From: Acidimicrobiia bacterium
Lineage (GTDB): Bacteria > Actinomycetota > Acidimicrobiia > IMCC26256 > PALSA-555
Direction of reading: 5' to 3'
DNA: 46,914 bases
Assembly: GCA_035948415.1 (NCBI GenBank)
Contig: DASZJD010000063.1
Coordinates: 1-46,914 of the forward strand
The notes beneath the pieces were generated by a model, which had not been told where the DNA came from, ran no database searches, and saw nothing but the letters and a program-made list of their open reading frames with translations. This document shows, in pieces, positions 1 through 9,454 of the stretch (positions within the stretch are counted from its first letter, which is position 1; each line of letters starts with the position of its first letter). The position numbers and the translations under genes are program-made.

Positions 1-2
1 GC

Positions 3-959
3 GGCGCCCGCCTCGGGCTCGTCGCCGGCGGCGTCGCCGCCGTCTACCCGAACCTGTGGATGAACGACGGCCTCCTGATGTCGGAGACCCTCGCCGCCCT
101 GACGAGCGTCGCCGCGCTGCTGCTCGCCTACCGACTCCTCCGACGGCCGACGATCGCGGTCGCGGCCAGCCTCGGCGGGGTCTGCGCACTGGCGGCGCTC
201 ACGCGCGAGGAGCTGGCGCTCCTCGTGCCGCTGCTCGCCCTGCCCGCGGCGTGGGTCGCCACCCGTCACCGGGGCCCGCGCCCACAGCTCATCGCCGCCC
301 TCGTTGGCGCGGCCGTCCTGCTCGCCGCCCCGTGGGTCGTGTTCAACCTCACGCGCTTCGACGACCCGACCTTCGTGTCGACCGGCGACGGCATCGCCCT
401 GCTCGGCTCGAACTGCGCGGTCTCGTACAACCAGCCCGGCCTCGGGTTCTGGAACTTCCGGTGCCTGCCGACGGTCGCGCCCCCCGGCGACGAATCCGTC
501 CTGTCGGTCAAGTATCGCGGCCGAGCGATCACGTACGCCCGCTCCCACGCCGGACGCCTTCCCGTCGTGGTGCTCGCTCGCCTCGGCCGGCTGCTCGGCG
601 TGTACACGCCGGGCGAGCTCGCGCACATCAACGCGGGGGAGGGCCGGCCCGAGTGGGCGACGCTCGCCGGCATCGCCAGCTTCTTGTTCCTGCTCCCGCT
701 GGCGGTCGGCGGCGGCGTCTGGGTGCGCCGCCGCGGCGGCCGGGTCTGGCCGCTGCTCGCACCGGTGTGGCTCGTGCTCCTGTCGGCGGCCGCCGTCTAC
801 GGCACGCCGAGGTTCCGTGTGCCCACCGAGCCGACCGTCGTCGTGCTCGCGTGCGTCGGCGCCATGGCGGTGCTCGCCCGGCGTTGGCCGGCGCTCGAGC
901 CGGTCGTCGCCGGGGCCCCGGACCCGGCCTCGGATCCCGGAGCGCCGAGCCGCCGGTAG
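3..959 (+). CDS. GT-C (ArnT/PMT-like) membrane glycosyltransferase, 5' end cut by window
   Basis: Only the C-terminal 318 codons are present. The frame is open from base 3, and the residues before the first ATG (base 60) match the paralogue at 41218-44127, so the gene starts outside the window. Shared landmarks are the YPNLW segment, SETL, the NLTRFDDP motif after a hydrophobic helix, an NC pair in a loop, and RLPVVVLARLGRL. About seven hydrophobic helices remain. Proteins of this type move sugar from a polyprenyl-phosphate donor to an acceptor on the outer face of the membrane; the catalytic acidic residue of the first loop lies in the missing part. The gene converges on the mannosyltransferase gene at 979 with a 19 bp gap. 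Substrate cannot be told. Confidence 0.85.
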   Translation, partial: GARLGLVAGGVAAVYPNLWMNDGLLMSETLAALTSVAALLLAYRLLRRPTIAVAASLGGVCALAALTREELALLVPLLALPAAWVATRHRGPRPQLIAALVGAAVLLAAPWVVFNLTRFDDPTFVSTGDGIALLGSNCAVSYNQPGLGFWNFRCLPTVAPPGDESVLSVKYRGRAITYARSHAGRLPVVVLARLGRLLGVYTPGELAHINAGEGRPEWATLAGIASFLFLLPLAVGGGVWVRRRGGRVWPLLAPVWLVLLSAAAVYGTPRFRVPTEPTVVVLACVGAMAVLARRWPALEPVVAGAPDPASDPGAPSRR

Positions 960-978
960 GGGCCGCGGCGTCGGGCCC

Positions 979-1731
979 TCAGGCCGCCTCGGGCTCGACC
1001 CGCTGCCGGCGTCGGCCCGCTCGCAGGACGCGATCGCGCACACCCATCCAGGTGACGAGAGCCAGCTCCTCGACGAAGATCCCCCAGCTCATCTTCGAGT
1101 GACCACGCACTCGGTCGGTGAACACGATCGGGACCTCTTGGACCTTGCCGCCCGCGCGCCAGATCCGGTACGCCGTCTCCATCTGGAAGCCGTAGCCCTT
1201 GGCCCGCGAGTGCAGGAAGTCGATGCGCGTCAGCAGGTCGGAGCGGTAGGCCCGGTATCCGGACGTGGCGTCACGAACGGGCAGCCCCAGCACCAGGCCG
1301 GCGTACCGGTTGCCATACCTCGAGAGCGCGCGCCGGAACCAGGGCCAGTGGGGAATCGCGCCGCCGGTCACGTAGCGGGACCCGATCGCGACGTCGGCGC
1401 CGTCGTCGAGCGCTTGGAGGAGCACCGGGATGACCGCCGGATCGTGGGACAGGTCGGCGTCGATCTGGACGATCCGCTCGTAGCCCCGCGTCATGGCCAG
1501 GCCGAACCCGGCGCGGTAGGCCTCGCCGAGGCCCTGCTTCCTCGGCCGGTGGAGGACTTCGAGCGGCCCGAGCTCGGCGGCGAGTCCCTCGGCGATGCGT
1601 CCGGTCCCATCCGGGCTGTCGTCGTCGACGACGAGGACGTCCGCGGTCGGGACGGCGGCGCGGAGCCGACGGAGGAACTCCTCGATGTTGTCGGCCTCCT
1701 GATACGTCGGCGTGACGACCAGCGTGCGCAT
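979..1731 (-). CDS. Polyprenol-phosphate mannosyltransferase (DPM1-like, GT2)
   Basis: A 250-residue GT-A enzyme that should transfer mannose (or another hexose) from a nucleotide sugar to polyprenyl phosphate at the cytoplasmic face, making lipid-linked donors for the GT-C proteins nearby. The nucleotide-binding start VVTPTYQEADNIEEF lies at residues 5-19, DDDSPDGT at 36-43, the metal-binding DADLSHDP at 91-98, GSRYVTGG at 117-124 and the acceptor-loop motif DRVRGHSKM at 206-214. All are standard for dolichol-phosphate mannose synthase. There is no C-terminal membrane domain, so it is the short soluble or peripheral type. ATG start. Mannose is inferred from family similarity; glucose or another sugar is possible. 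Confidence 0.9.
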   Translation of the reverse strand: MRTLVVTPTYQEADNIEEFLRRLRAAVPTADVLVVDDDSPDGTGRIAEGLAAELGPLEVLHRPRKQGLGEAYRAGFGLAMTRGYERIVQIDADLSHDPAVIPVLLQALDDGADVAIGSRYVTGGAIPHWPWFRRALSRYGNRYAGLVLGLPVRDATSGYRAYRSDLLTRIDFLHSRAKGYGFQMETAYRIWRAGGKVQEVPIVFTDRVRGHSKMSWGIFVEELALVTWMGVRDRVLRAGRRRQRVEPEAA

Positions 1732-1931
1732 CCGAGCAGGCTATCGGGCCACGCGCGGGCGGCCGACGGCGGTGTCGGGCCGTGACCGCGTCGACGAGCC
1801 GCGTGGCGCGCCGCTCGTGGGGCGGCGCTGAAGGAGGCCCCGGTTACGCTGGCGAAACCGACCGGCGCGCTCCGCCGGCGCATCGACCCGTCGAGTGGTT
1901 CGAGCGCGCAGATTTACGACGGGAGGGAGGT

Positions 1932-2324
1932 GTGACGGCAGCGATCGACGTGGTACGGGCGGCGTTCGCCGCGTTGGAAGCGGGCGACATGGACACGGCG
2001 TGGGCGGCGTTCGCGCCCTCGCTCGTGTACCGGCTGCACGGTGGTCATCCGCTCGCCGGCACCTTCGAGGGAAAGCAGGCGGCGCTCGGCGCGATGGCGG
2101 CGCTCGCGCAGGCGGGAGGCGCCGGGACGACGCTGCGGCTCGCCGATGCCTGGGCGGCGGGTCCCGAACTCGTGCTTGCGCACCTCGTGCGCCGTGCGGG
2201 CGCGGGCGCGGGTCCGCTCGAGAGTGACGTCGCGACGATCCTGCGCGTCGAGGACGACGCGATCACCGAGATCGTCAGCGTGTCGTCTCGCGCCCTCGAC
2301 ACGTACTGGGCGAGCGCTCCCTGA
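1932..2324 (+). CDS. SnoaL/NTF2-like small protein
   Basis: A 130-residue protein with the cone-fold pattern of the NTF2/SnoaL superfamily: an N-terminal helix (AAIDVVRAAFAALEAGDMDTAW), a short FAPSLVYRLHGGHPLAGTFEGKQA segment, then alternating strands ending in LRVEDDAITEIVSVSS. The GTG start at 1932 follows a purine-rich GGGAGGGAGG at 1921-1930; upstream in-frame codons lack such a site and read as Arg/Gly-rich non-coding sequence. Family members include polyketide cyclases, isomerases and limonene-epoxide hydrolases, but sequence alone does not give the reaction. It stands alone between genes of the other strand, with no operon partner. Confidence 0.75.
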   Translation: MTAAIDVVRAAFAALEAGDMDTAWAAFAPSLVYRLHGGHPLAGTFEGKQAALGAMAALAQAGGAGTTLRLADAWAAGPELVLAHLVRRAGAGAGPLESDVATILRVEDDAITEIVSVSSRALDTYWASAP

Positions 2325-2494
2325 GACCACCGAGCCACACGCGTCGCTAAGGGGGCGATGCCGAAGTCGGCGTCGGTTCCGGGCGTCCACGACTTGTGTG
2401 TTTCGCGAGGTCACGATGAGTTGGTCGTCGTCGGCATCGGACGTGGTTATCGGTCGCATGAACCGTTATCCGCGGGACGACCGGCGCCGCCCCA

Positions 2495-4186
2495 CTAGCG
2501 GCGGCAGCGCACGTAGAGCGAGTAGTGGGGATGAGGGCCGAACGTCCCGACGAGGCAGAACTGGTCCTGCACGACGACGTTGGGCTCGTTCGGGCCGAAG
2601 CGCCGAGAATCGTTCGGCTCGTTCCACCCGACCCACTGGTCCGACAGGATGAGGACGTCCGACCTGCGGACCTCGTCGGCCAGGCCGGAATGCTTGGCGT
2701 TGGCCACTCCCGGATCCATCTCGACGTAGCGCGTGGCCGGGGTGAGCTGCGGCAGCAAGTAGTAGAAGAACGCCTCGCTATAGGGGGTCTTGCGCAGGTC
2801 GGTCGGCCCGACGAGGAGCCGCTGGCCGGGCTTCGACGCCCGCTCGGTCGCGGCCAGCAACTCGACCGCGGGCTTCGGGAACGCGGTGTACCAGCTCCGC
2901 CCTCGGTTCGTCACGACACCGGCGGCTCGGTGGTTCCCGAAGCTCTGCACTGCGTAGTCGGCGTAGCTGCGCACCGTGAAGGTGCTGATGACGAAGGCGA
3001 GCACGGCGAGCACCGCGGCGCTGGCCGCGATTCCGAGGGTTCGGCGCGGCCAGCGAGGCCAACGCGCCGTCACGAGCTCGAGGCCGGCGACGGGCAGGAA
3101 CGCGATCGTCACGCACGAGACCCAGTCGAGGTGCGCCGAGTCGGCGCGCTGGATCGCCTGCGGGAGGATGCCGGCGCTGAAGCCCGCCATCGCCAGCAGG
3201 ACCCGGGCCCGCACCGAGGCGCGGTCGCGGCGGACGGCCTGGATGCCGGCCGCGGCCAGGACGACCACCGAAAGCGGGAGGAGGAAGAACCACACCGTGA
3301 GCTGCGCCGCCGACGGCAGCATCGGGAGGGGCCACCGCAGCGCGACGAGGCTGCCCAAGGCCTCGAGGGTGCCGTCGAGGTGACTCCAGGACGGGGGGAT
3401 CGGGAGCCGGCGGCCGCCGCGGAGCTTGAAGAGCGGCTCGGTGATCATGCCGCGCACGACCGTCCCCGGTCCCGCCGTCGCCAGATGGGCGACGTACGGG
3501 GACAGACCGAGTGCGAGCCCGATGCCGAACCGCCGGACGACGCTCCGGCTCGCCCCCCACCCGAGCGCCAGGATCGCCAGCCCGATGGCCACGACGAGAT
3601 CGATCCGGTAGAGGAGCGCGAAGCCGGCCAGCAGCCCCGCGACCAACGCGAGCCGCTGGGCGTGGCGGACCTCGGCCGCGTCGCGGCTCCCTGCTGCCGC
3701 CACCAGCGCGAGCAGGGCGAGGCCGACGCCGCCTGCCCACGCCAAGGCGGTCAGCCCGATCGACGGGACGAGGAACAGCAGCGACGTGAGACCGCAGCCC
3801 AGCGCCACCTCTCGACCCCACCGACGCGCGAGCGCGAACACACCGAAGACGACGGCCAGCTGCTGGAGGAGCCCGACGGCGCGCTCGGCGAAGATCGAGG
3901 TGCCGAAGACCCGGAACACCCCGGCCAGCGCCCAGAGGCTCCCAGGCCCGTACAGGTAGAGGAAGTCCTTGTTCGGGATGGCGCCCGCGAGCACCCGGTC
4001 GGGGAACACGAGCATGAAGCCCTCCTCCATCGGAGGACCCGGGCTCCGGAGGAGGCCGCGCAACGGCAGCGCGAAGGCGGCCAGGAGGATGCCCACCGCG
4101 ATGGCGTCCCGCCGGTCCACCCGCCGCCACGCCGCGGGAGCGCCAACAGCGCCTGCTCGCCGCTCGACCGTGCCGGCGGTGGTCAC
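2495..4186 (-). CDS. Multi-spanning GT-C-like membrane protein (GT39-like)
   Basis: A roughly 563-residue protein with about ten to twelve hydrophobic helices and a C-terminal soluble part. After the first helix comes an acidic loop, PPMEEGFMLVFPDRVLAGAIPNKDFLYLYGPGS, which fits the GT-C pattern of an acidic pair followed by a conserved pre-helix segment. The C-terminal region (about residues 430-560) is soluble and ends in HYSLYVRCRR. I place the start at GTG 4186, 4 nt after the stop of the upstream gene (4191), instead of a more distal codon inside that gene; the two are probably translated from one mRNA. Transfer of a sugar from polyprenyl phosphate is likely, donor and acceptor unknown. 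Confidence 0.75.
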   Translation of the reverse strand: MTTAGTVERRAGAVGAPAAWRRVDRRDAIAVGILLAAFALPLRGLLRSPGPPMEEGFMLVFPDRVLAGAIPNKDFLYLYGPGSLWALAGVFRVFGTSIFAERAVGLLQQLAVVFGVFALARRWGREVALGCGLTSLLFLVPSIGLTALAWAGGVGLALLALVAAAGSRDAAEVRHAQRLALVAGLLAGFALLYRIDLVVAIGLAILALGWGASRSVVRRFGIGLALGLSPYVAHLATAGPGTVVRGMITEPLFKLRGGRRLPIPPSWSHLDGTLEALGSLVALRWPLPMLPSAAQLTVWFFLLPLSVVVLAAAGIQAVRRDRASVRARVLLAMAGFSAGILPQAIQRADSAHLDWVSCVTIAFLPVAGLELVTARWPRWPRRTLGIAASAAVLAVLAFVISTFTVRSYADYAVQSFGNHRAAGVVTNRGRSWYTAFPKPAVELLAATERASKPGQRLLVGPTDLRKTPYSEAFFYYLLPQLTPATRYVEMDPGVANAKHSGLADEVRRSDVLILSDQWVGWNEPNDSRRFGPNEPNVVVQDQFCLVGTFGPHPHYSLYVRCRR

Positions 4187-4190
4187 CGGC

Positions 4191-6353
4191 TCAGCGCTGG
4201 AGGGCCGCCTCGCGCCCGACGAGGTGCGAGCGCCCGAACACAAACGCGAGGCCGTACGCAGCAGCAACAACGATGAGGAGGGCGCGATAGCCGACGATCA
4301 AGGTGGCGTATTCCAGGAGGCCGCCGACCATCGCGCCGAGCAGGTTCACGCCGAAGGCCGTCGTCGAAGACCCCACGTCTCGGAACCGGTTCGAGAAGAT
4401 GAGGTTCGCGAAGAAGACCGGCGCGAACGCCAGCGCGCTCGCGGCGAAGAACCTTGGCACGACCCCCAGCGACAGCAGCGCGCTCGGCGGGACGGCCCAA
4501 GCGACGGCGAGCGAGGCGAACAGCAGCAGGTAGAGGCGGGCCGGTCTTCGGAACCGCACGTGGCGGCACAGCTCGACCGCCAGCAGCACCGTGAGGAGGA
4601 TGCCCAAGAACACGAGCGCGTTCACGAACCAGGTCGTGCCGAAGAGGAGGGCGAACTGGACGATGTTCTTCGTCTCGAGGAGGAGGAACGCGAGCCCGAG
4701 GAAGAACAGGTCCAGGTAGCCGCCCATCGATCGCATGCGGCCGGCCACGAGGCGCACCATCAGGATCGAGAAGCCGAGGATCAGCAGGTCCGTGACGATG
4801 TACAGCGACGGCACCGAGGGGTTCCGCAGGTACGGGAACGGGTGATCGTCGGTGGCGGGCGACGGGACGGCCCCGGAGGGCCTCCAGACCGAGGCGCATC
4901 GGACATCGGCACGGTTCGGCGCGTCGACGAGCACGGTGAAGCGAGTCTCGCCGGTGCCGTTGTCGCCGCGGCACGGCGGGTGCCCGAACACCTGGTTGAG
5001 CGTCCCTGCGAAGCGGTCGAGGAGCCACGGCAACCGGTAGAAGTTGTACATCGAGTACACGCCGTGCGGCTTGAGGTGGTCACGCGCGGTCTCGATCGCC
5101 TGCTTCGTGAACAGGTAGCTCTCCAGTCGGACCGATCCTTGGCCCGGCACGAGCGTGATCGAGTCGGTCAGCGCCAGCAGGATCAGGTCGTACCGGCGGT
5201 CGGTCTGCTGGAGGAACGCCCGCCCGTCGGTCGTGTGGACCGAGACCCGGGGGTCCCGGTACGGATGGTCGGGATGGATCTCCCGCCCGATCTGCGCGAT
5301 TCGCGGGTCGATCTCGACGGCGTCCACGTGGCGGGCGCCCCGCGCCAGCGCCACCGAGACGTCGTTGCCGCCGCCGGCGCCGATCACGAGCACGTTGTCG
5401 AGCCGCTGGTGCGCGAGCTGGCTGTAGAGGAGCGAGTAGTTGGGATCGATCGCGTAGTGGAGGTTCGCTTGGTGCAGGACGCCGTTGACGCTCACGCTGT
5501 TGTAGTTGCTCTTCTGAATGGTCTTGATCTTGTAGTACGGCGACCAGCTGATATTGGGCGCGAAGGATTCGAAGCCGAGGAGGACGAGGATGGTTCCGAA
5601 GGCGATCACCTGGGCGATCCGGAGCCACGGTCTGGTCGTACGCCCGGTGCCCTCCAGCCCGAGGAGGAGCACGGCGACGACCGCGCCCCACGCGATCGAC
5701 GGCGCGCTGAGGAGCGAGAGCAGCGACACGGCGAGGATGCCGAGCACGCTGCCCACGAGGTCGAGCCGGTAGGCGTCGAGCGGCTCGAACCGCTTGAAGG
5801 TTCGGGCCACGCCCTCGGCGATCGCCATCATCACGGCGGCGACGGCGACGAAGACGATGATGAGGACCAGTGCCCGCGGCGGCCCGCTGGCCTGGATGTT
5901 GCCGAAGTAGATGAAGTTCCCGCCCGACGCGCTCAGCTCGACCGGGAAGAAGCGGACGAACGCGACCAGCCCGGCTAGCAGGATCGGCGCGTACGGAAAG
6001 AGGTTCACCCGCCGGTTGGCGCGGAGGAAGCCCAGACCGATCCCGAGGAAGCTGCCGAGCAGCACGAAGTTCGTGAAGTACGAGAGGTGGACGATGTTCT
6101 CGCCCGTCCATCGGATGAGGGCGAGCTCCAGGAACAGCAGGAGGAACGACAGCAGGACCATCCGCAGTTGGTCGCGTCGTGTCGGGGCTGGCGGTGCCGG
6201 CGCCGTGACCCGGTCGCCGGGAGGCGCGGCGGCCGGAGCCGCGGGTTCAGTCTCGGAGCGCACCGGCCGCAGACTGTAGCCGGGCACTCCGAGAACTCCC
6301 CGAGCGAGGAGCGCGCTGGCGTCGGCAGCGCGGCGATCCGTCGAAGGGGTCAT
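4191..6353 (-). CDS. Membrane-embedded spermidine-synthase-like protein
   Basis: This 720-residue protein has N-terminal helices (about residues 65-265), a central Rossmann domain of the spermidine/spermine synthase type, and C-terminal helices (about 515-715). The nucleotide pocket is visible as VLVIGAGGGNDVSVALARGA (321-340), the ribose-binding acidic residue in VEIDP (346-350) and TTDGRAF (374-380). The aminopropyl-acceptor motif of true spermidine synthases is replaced by ALTDSIT (394-400), so polyamine synthesis is doubtful. Related membrane forms are often annotated only by the domain. It is first in an operon with the GT-C-like gene at 2495-4186 and diverges from the GT2 gene at 6527. 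An internal start near Met65 would remove the Ala/Pro-rich head. Confidence 0.75.
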   Translation of the reverse strand: MTPSTDRRAADASALLARGVLGVPGYSLRPVRSETEPAAPAAAPPGDRVTAPAPPAPTRRDQLRMVLLSFLLLFLELALIRWTGENIVHLSYFTNFVLLGSFLGIGLGFLRANRRVNLFPYAPILLAGLVAFVRFFPVELSASGGNFIYFGNIQASGPPRALVLIIVFVAVAAVMMAIAEGVARTFKRFEPLDAYRLDLVGSVLGILAVSLLSLLSAPSIAWGAVVAVLLLGLEGTGRTTRPWLRIAQVIAFGTILVLLGFESFAPNISWSPYYKIKTIQKSNYNSVSVNGVLHQANLHYAIDPNYSLLYSQLAHQRLDNVLVIGAGGGNDVSVALARGARHVDAVEIDPRIAQIGREIHPDHPYRDPRVSVHTTDGRAFLQQTDRRYDLILLALTDSITLVPGQGSVRLESYLFTKQAIETARDHLKPHGVYSMYNFYRLPWLLDRFAGTLNQVFGHPPCRGDNGTGETRFTVLVDAPNRADVRCASVWRPSGAVPSPATDDHPFPYLRNPSVPSLYIVTDLLILGFSILMVRLVAGRMRSMGGYLDLFFLGLAFLLLETKNIVQFALLFGTTWFVNALVFLGILLTVLLAVELCRHVRFRRPARLYLLLFASLAVAWAVPPSALLSLGVVPRFFAASALAFAPVFFANLIFSNRFRDVGSSTTAFGVNLLGAMVGGLLEYATLIVGYRALLIVVAAAYGLAFVFGRSHLVGREAALQR

Positions 6354-6526
6354 GCGATTCGCGGCGCGTCGTGTCGACCACGCGGCGCCACGACCGGCGG
6401 GACGGGGTGCGCGCAGGCAAGCACGCGGCGTGACGACCGAGCGCGAGCGCGTCCTCGGCTACGGCTAGCGACGCTCGCTGACGGTGCGCGAGACTGCCCG
6501 TTTGCTTGACTCGTACCGGAGGGTCG

Positions 6527-7249
6527 GTGTCGACCGCTGAAGTGCCCGGGTCTGCCTCCCGGTACCGCAAGCTCTCGGTCATCGTGCCCGTCTACAACGA
6601 GCGGAACACGGTGGCCGAGATCGTGCGTCAGATGCGTGCCGTCGACCTCCCGCTCGAGCGCGAGATCGTGATCGTCGACGATGGCAGCATCGACGGGACC
6701 CGCGACATCCTCGAGCAGCTCGCCGACTCGACGGTTCGCGTCATCCTGCACCCGACCAACCGGGGCAAGGGGGCCGCGATCCGGACCGGCCTGGCGCAGG
6801 TCAGCGGCGAGCTCGTGCTCATCCAAGACGCGGATCTCGAGTACGACCCCGAGGACTGGCCGAAGCTCCTGGCGCCGGTGCTGCGGGGGCGCGCCCGCGT
6901 CGTCTACGGCTCACGCTTCACGGGCGAACGCCGCAACATGCTGTTTCTCCACTGGGTCGGGAACCGGCTGCTGTCGTTGATCACCAACGTCCTCTACAAC
7001 ACGACGCTGTCGGACATGGAGACCTGCTACAAGCTCTTCGACCGGGAGCTGCTGGGTCAGATCGATCTGCGCGCCAACCGCTTCGACTTCGAGCCCGAGG
7101 TGACGGCCAAGCTGCTCCGACTCGGCGTGCGAATCTACGAGGTCCCGATCTCGTACTCGGGCCGTGAGTTCGAGGAGGGGAAGAAGATCACGTGGCGCGA
7201 CGGGCTGGGCGCGGTCGCGACGCTCGTCAAGTATCGATTCGTCAAGTGA
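6527..7249 (+). CDS. GT2 glycosyltransferase, polyprenyl-phosphate hexose synthase type
   Basis: A 240-residue GT-A enzyme. Motifs in order: SVIVPVYNERNTV near the N terminus, IVIVDDGSIDGTRD, NRGKGAAIRTGL, the metal site IQDADLEYDP, YGSRF, and DMETCYKLF then FDFEPEVTAKLLR. These are typical of bacterial glycosyltransferases that load glucose or mannose on polyprenyl phosphate, a branch distinct from the DPM1-like enzyme at 979-1731. I choose GTG at 6527, preceded by GGAGGG at 6518-6523; a TTG at 6506 lacks a ribosome site. The stop overlaps the GTG of the next gene (GTGA at 7246-7249), so the two are translationally coupled and this enzyme may make the donor used by the next protein. Confidence 0.85.
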   Translation: MSTAEVPGSASRYRKLSVIVPVYNERNTVAEIVRQMRAVDLPLEREIVIVDDGSIDGTRDILEQLADSTVRVILHPTNRGKGAAIRTGLAQVSGELVLIQDADLEYDPEDWPKLLAPVLRGRARVVYGSRFTGERRNMLFLHWVGNRLLSLITNVLYNTTLSDMETCYKLFDRELLGQIDLRANRFDFEPEVTAKLLRLGVRIYEVPISYSGREFEEGKKITWRDGLGAVATLVKYRFVK

Positions 7250-9270
7250 CGACGAGGGACCTGCAGCACCGCTCCAGCGCGACCGAGGCGCGGCTGGACG
7301 CGACCCCGCCGACGCCGACGCCTGCGGGTCGGCGAGTCGGGCCGAGCGGCACCCCGCTCGCCTCGCGGGTGTTCCTGGTTTCGGTGGGGCTGGCCGTCCT
7401 GCCGGTGATCGTGGCGGTCGTCCGTGCCATCGCCCGGGGGTGGGTGCCCCTCAGCGACGACGCCCTCTTCGCGATCCGGGCGCGCGACGTCTTCAGCTAC
7501 CACCATTTTCCGCTCGTCGGGTTGGACTCGTCGGCGTCGCTCGCGACCTCGACGACGCTCCACCATCCCGGGCCCTTGCTCTTCGACGTCCTCGCGCTCC
7601 CGGTCACGGTGTTCGGCGCCGGTGCGGGCGTGGCGCTCGGCATCGGACTGATCAACGTCGCCGCCATCGTGCTGATCGCGGTCTTCGCGCACCGCCGGGG
7701 CGGACCGCTGCTGGGCGCGATCGCCATGACCGCCGCGGCCGGGCTGGCCTGGACGATGGGCAGCGAGGCCTTGTTCGAGCCTTGGCAGCCGTTCAGCCTC
7801 CTGCTGCCGTTCCTCTGCTTCCTGGTGCTCGCCTGGTCCGTGAGCTGCGGTGATCTGCTCGCGCTGCCCGCGGCGGCGGTGGTCGGGAGCCTCGTGCTCC
7901 AGACCCACCTGAGCTACGTCCTGCTCGTCCCCGTGCTGGCGATCTGGGCCGTGGTCATGCTGGTGCTCAAGCTTCGTCGCGACCGCAACGAGGAGCCGGT
8001 CGCGTGGCCACGACAGCGCCGCCAGGTGGCGCGGTCGGTCGTGGTCGCCAGCTCGGTGTTCGCCCTGTGCTGGGTCCAGCCCGTCCTCGACCAGATCATC
8101 GGGCAGGGCAACCTCGGCCAGCTCCTCAGCAACGCCGGACCGCCAAAGCGCACGTTCGGCTACGGGTACGGCGCCCGCGTGATGGCGTCGGTCGTCGCCC
8201 TGCCGCCGTGGTGGTTCCGGCCCTCGATGAACGAGACGCTCATGCCCTCGATGGGCTTTACCGTGCCGTCCCGGCTGGTCGCGGCGGCGTCGCTCCTCGG
8301 TCTGGCCGCGGTCCTCGCCGGATGCGCGTGGGTCGCCGTTCGGCGCCGAGACCGCGTCGCGTCCCACGCCATCGGAGCGGTGGTCGTCGGCCTGGCGGCG
8401 GGGTTCGCCACCGCCGGGCGGATCCCGATCACGGTCTTCGGCCTCGAGGCGCACGTCTTCTGGTGGCTCTGGCCGCTGAGCGTCTTCATCTTCCTCGCCG
8501 TCGCGGCGACGCTCGCCCGCCTCGTCGCGGCAAGGCTTCGCCCGGCGCTGGTGATCGCCTTCACGGTGGCCACCGCGGTGTTCGCGGGTCTCGCGGTGCC
8601 GACCCTGGCCCAGGGCCTGAGCCCCAACACGCGTGAGTCGGCCGTCCCGACCGCCCGGGCCATCGACAGCCAGCTCGGGAGGCTCCAGGGAAAGGGCCCG
8701 ATCCTCATCGATCCCCTGCTCCATTCGAGACTTGCCGACCCGTACGGTCTGGCCGTCCTCGCCGAGCTGCAACGGCGCGGCATCCCCATCGTGGCCAAGG
8801 ACTCCATGCTCGTCGGCCAACTCGGATCGGCCCGACGATTCACGGGCACGAACGCCCGGTCTGAGATCTACTTGCGGGTCGGCGACGACCCGCTGCTTCT
8901 TCCGTCCGGCACACCGAAGGTCGCCGAGCACCAAGCGCTCAGCTCGCGCGAACAACGCGAGCTCTCCGACCTCAAGACCGAGATTGCCGGCTATATCGCC
9001 GAGGGTCGGCTCCGTCTCACCGAGACTGGTCTGAAGGCCGTGCAGCGACAGGGCGGCCTGCCGGCCGACCCGCGGGCGCTGTTCTCCACCGGCGAGCTGG
9101 TCAACCTGGTCCAGGGACACCTGCTGAACGTCGACCATCTCTGGGCTCGCCGCTTCGAGCGGTTCGCCAGCCTCGAGGGTCGGTGGGACGCCAACACCGT
9201 GGCCCTCTACCTCGCCCCCCTGGGGCCCTTGGCCCGACCGGTCGACGTCGTGCACGTCGGCGCCGGTTGA
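7246..9270 (+). CDS. Large multi-spanning GT-C-like membrane protein
   Basis: A 674-residue integral membrane protein with about eleven helices, then a C-terminal soluble region of about 230 residues. After the first helix an acidic stretch, PLSDDALFAIRARDVF, is followed by HHPGPLLFD. The block EPWQPFSLLLPFL, then SCGDLLALPAAAVVGSLVLQTHLSYV, recurs in the protein at 15370-17304 (QAWNPYLPVIWW, LCGDLLLLPVAVVAGSLCAQTEVAYL), so the two are paralogues. The GTG start overlaps the stop of the GT2 gene, which supports this start over in-frame codons inside that gene. Coupling to a lipid-sugar synthase suggests it uses the sugar outside the membrane; this is inference. Confidence 0.75.
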   Translation: MTTRDLQHRSSATEARLDATPPTPTPAGRRVGPSGTPLASRVFLVSVGLAVLPVIVAVVRAIARGWVPLSDDALFAIRARDVFSYHHFPLVGLDSSASLATSTTLHHPGPLLFDVLALPVTVFGAGAGVALGIGLINVAAIVLIAVFAHRRGGPLLGAIAMTAAAGLAWTMGSEALFEPWQPFSLLLPFLCFLVLAWSVSCGDLLALPAAAVVGSLVLQTHLSYVLLVPVLAIWAVVMLVLKLRRDRNEEPVAWPRQRRQVARSVVVASSVFALCWVQPVLDQIIGQGNLGQLLSNAGPPKRTFGYGYGARVMASVVALPPWWFRPSMNETLMPSMGFTVPSRLVAAASLLGLAAVLAGCAWVAVRRRDRVASHAIGAVVVGLAAGFATAGRIPITVFGLEAHVFWWLWPLSVFIFLAVAATLARLVAARLRPALVIAFTVATAVFAGLAVPTLAQGLSPNTRESAVPTARAIDSQLGRLQGKGPILIDPLLHSRLADPYGLAVLAELQRRGIPIVAKDSMLVGQLGSARRFTGTNARSEIYLRVGDDPLLLPSGTPKVAEHQALSSREQRELSDLKTEIAGYIAEGRLRLTETGLKAVQRQGGLPADPRALFSTGELVNLVQGHLLNVDHLWARRFERFASLEGRWDANTVALYLAPLGPLARPVDVVHVGAG

Positions 9271-9454
9271 CACCGGTCGGGCAACACCCGGGACGGGCTG
9301 GACCGACTGACACCAGCCGAGCGCGCGGCCGGGGACGGCGACGCCGCGCCTCGTGTGCCCCCGCGAGTGCGCACGACCGGGCGAGTGCTGGCGTAATTCT
9401 CCGGCCGGTATCGTCATAGCCTTCGAGCGGTCCCTGACTGGGCACGGGAGGGAC

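Noticed and set aside
2325-2494. Possible small gene or terminator between convergent genes
   Set aside because: Only 4-5 bp stems and antisense-like frames; nothing above background.
2525-5978. Long + strand frames opposite the genes at 2495-6353
   Set aside because: Composition is that of antisense (Arg/Glu/His-rich, no hydrophobic order), while the - strand shows clear helices and a SAM-type pocket.
6354-6526. Divergent promoter region between the spermidine-synthase-like and GT2 genes
   Set aside because: A promoter must be here, but I found no hexamer pair with acceptable spacing on either strand.
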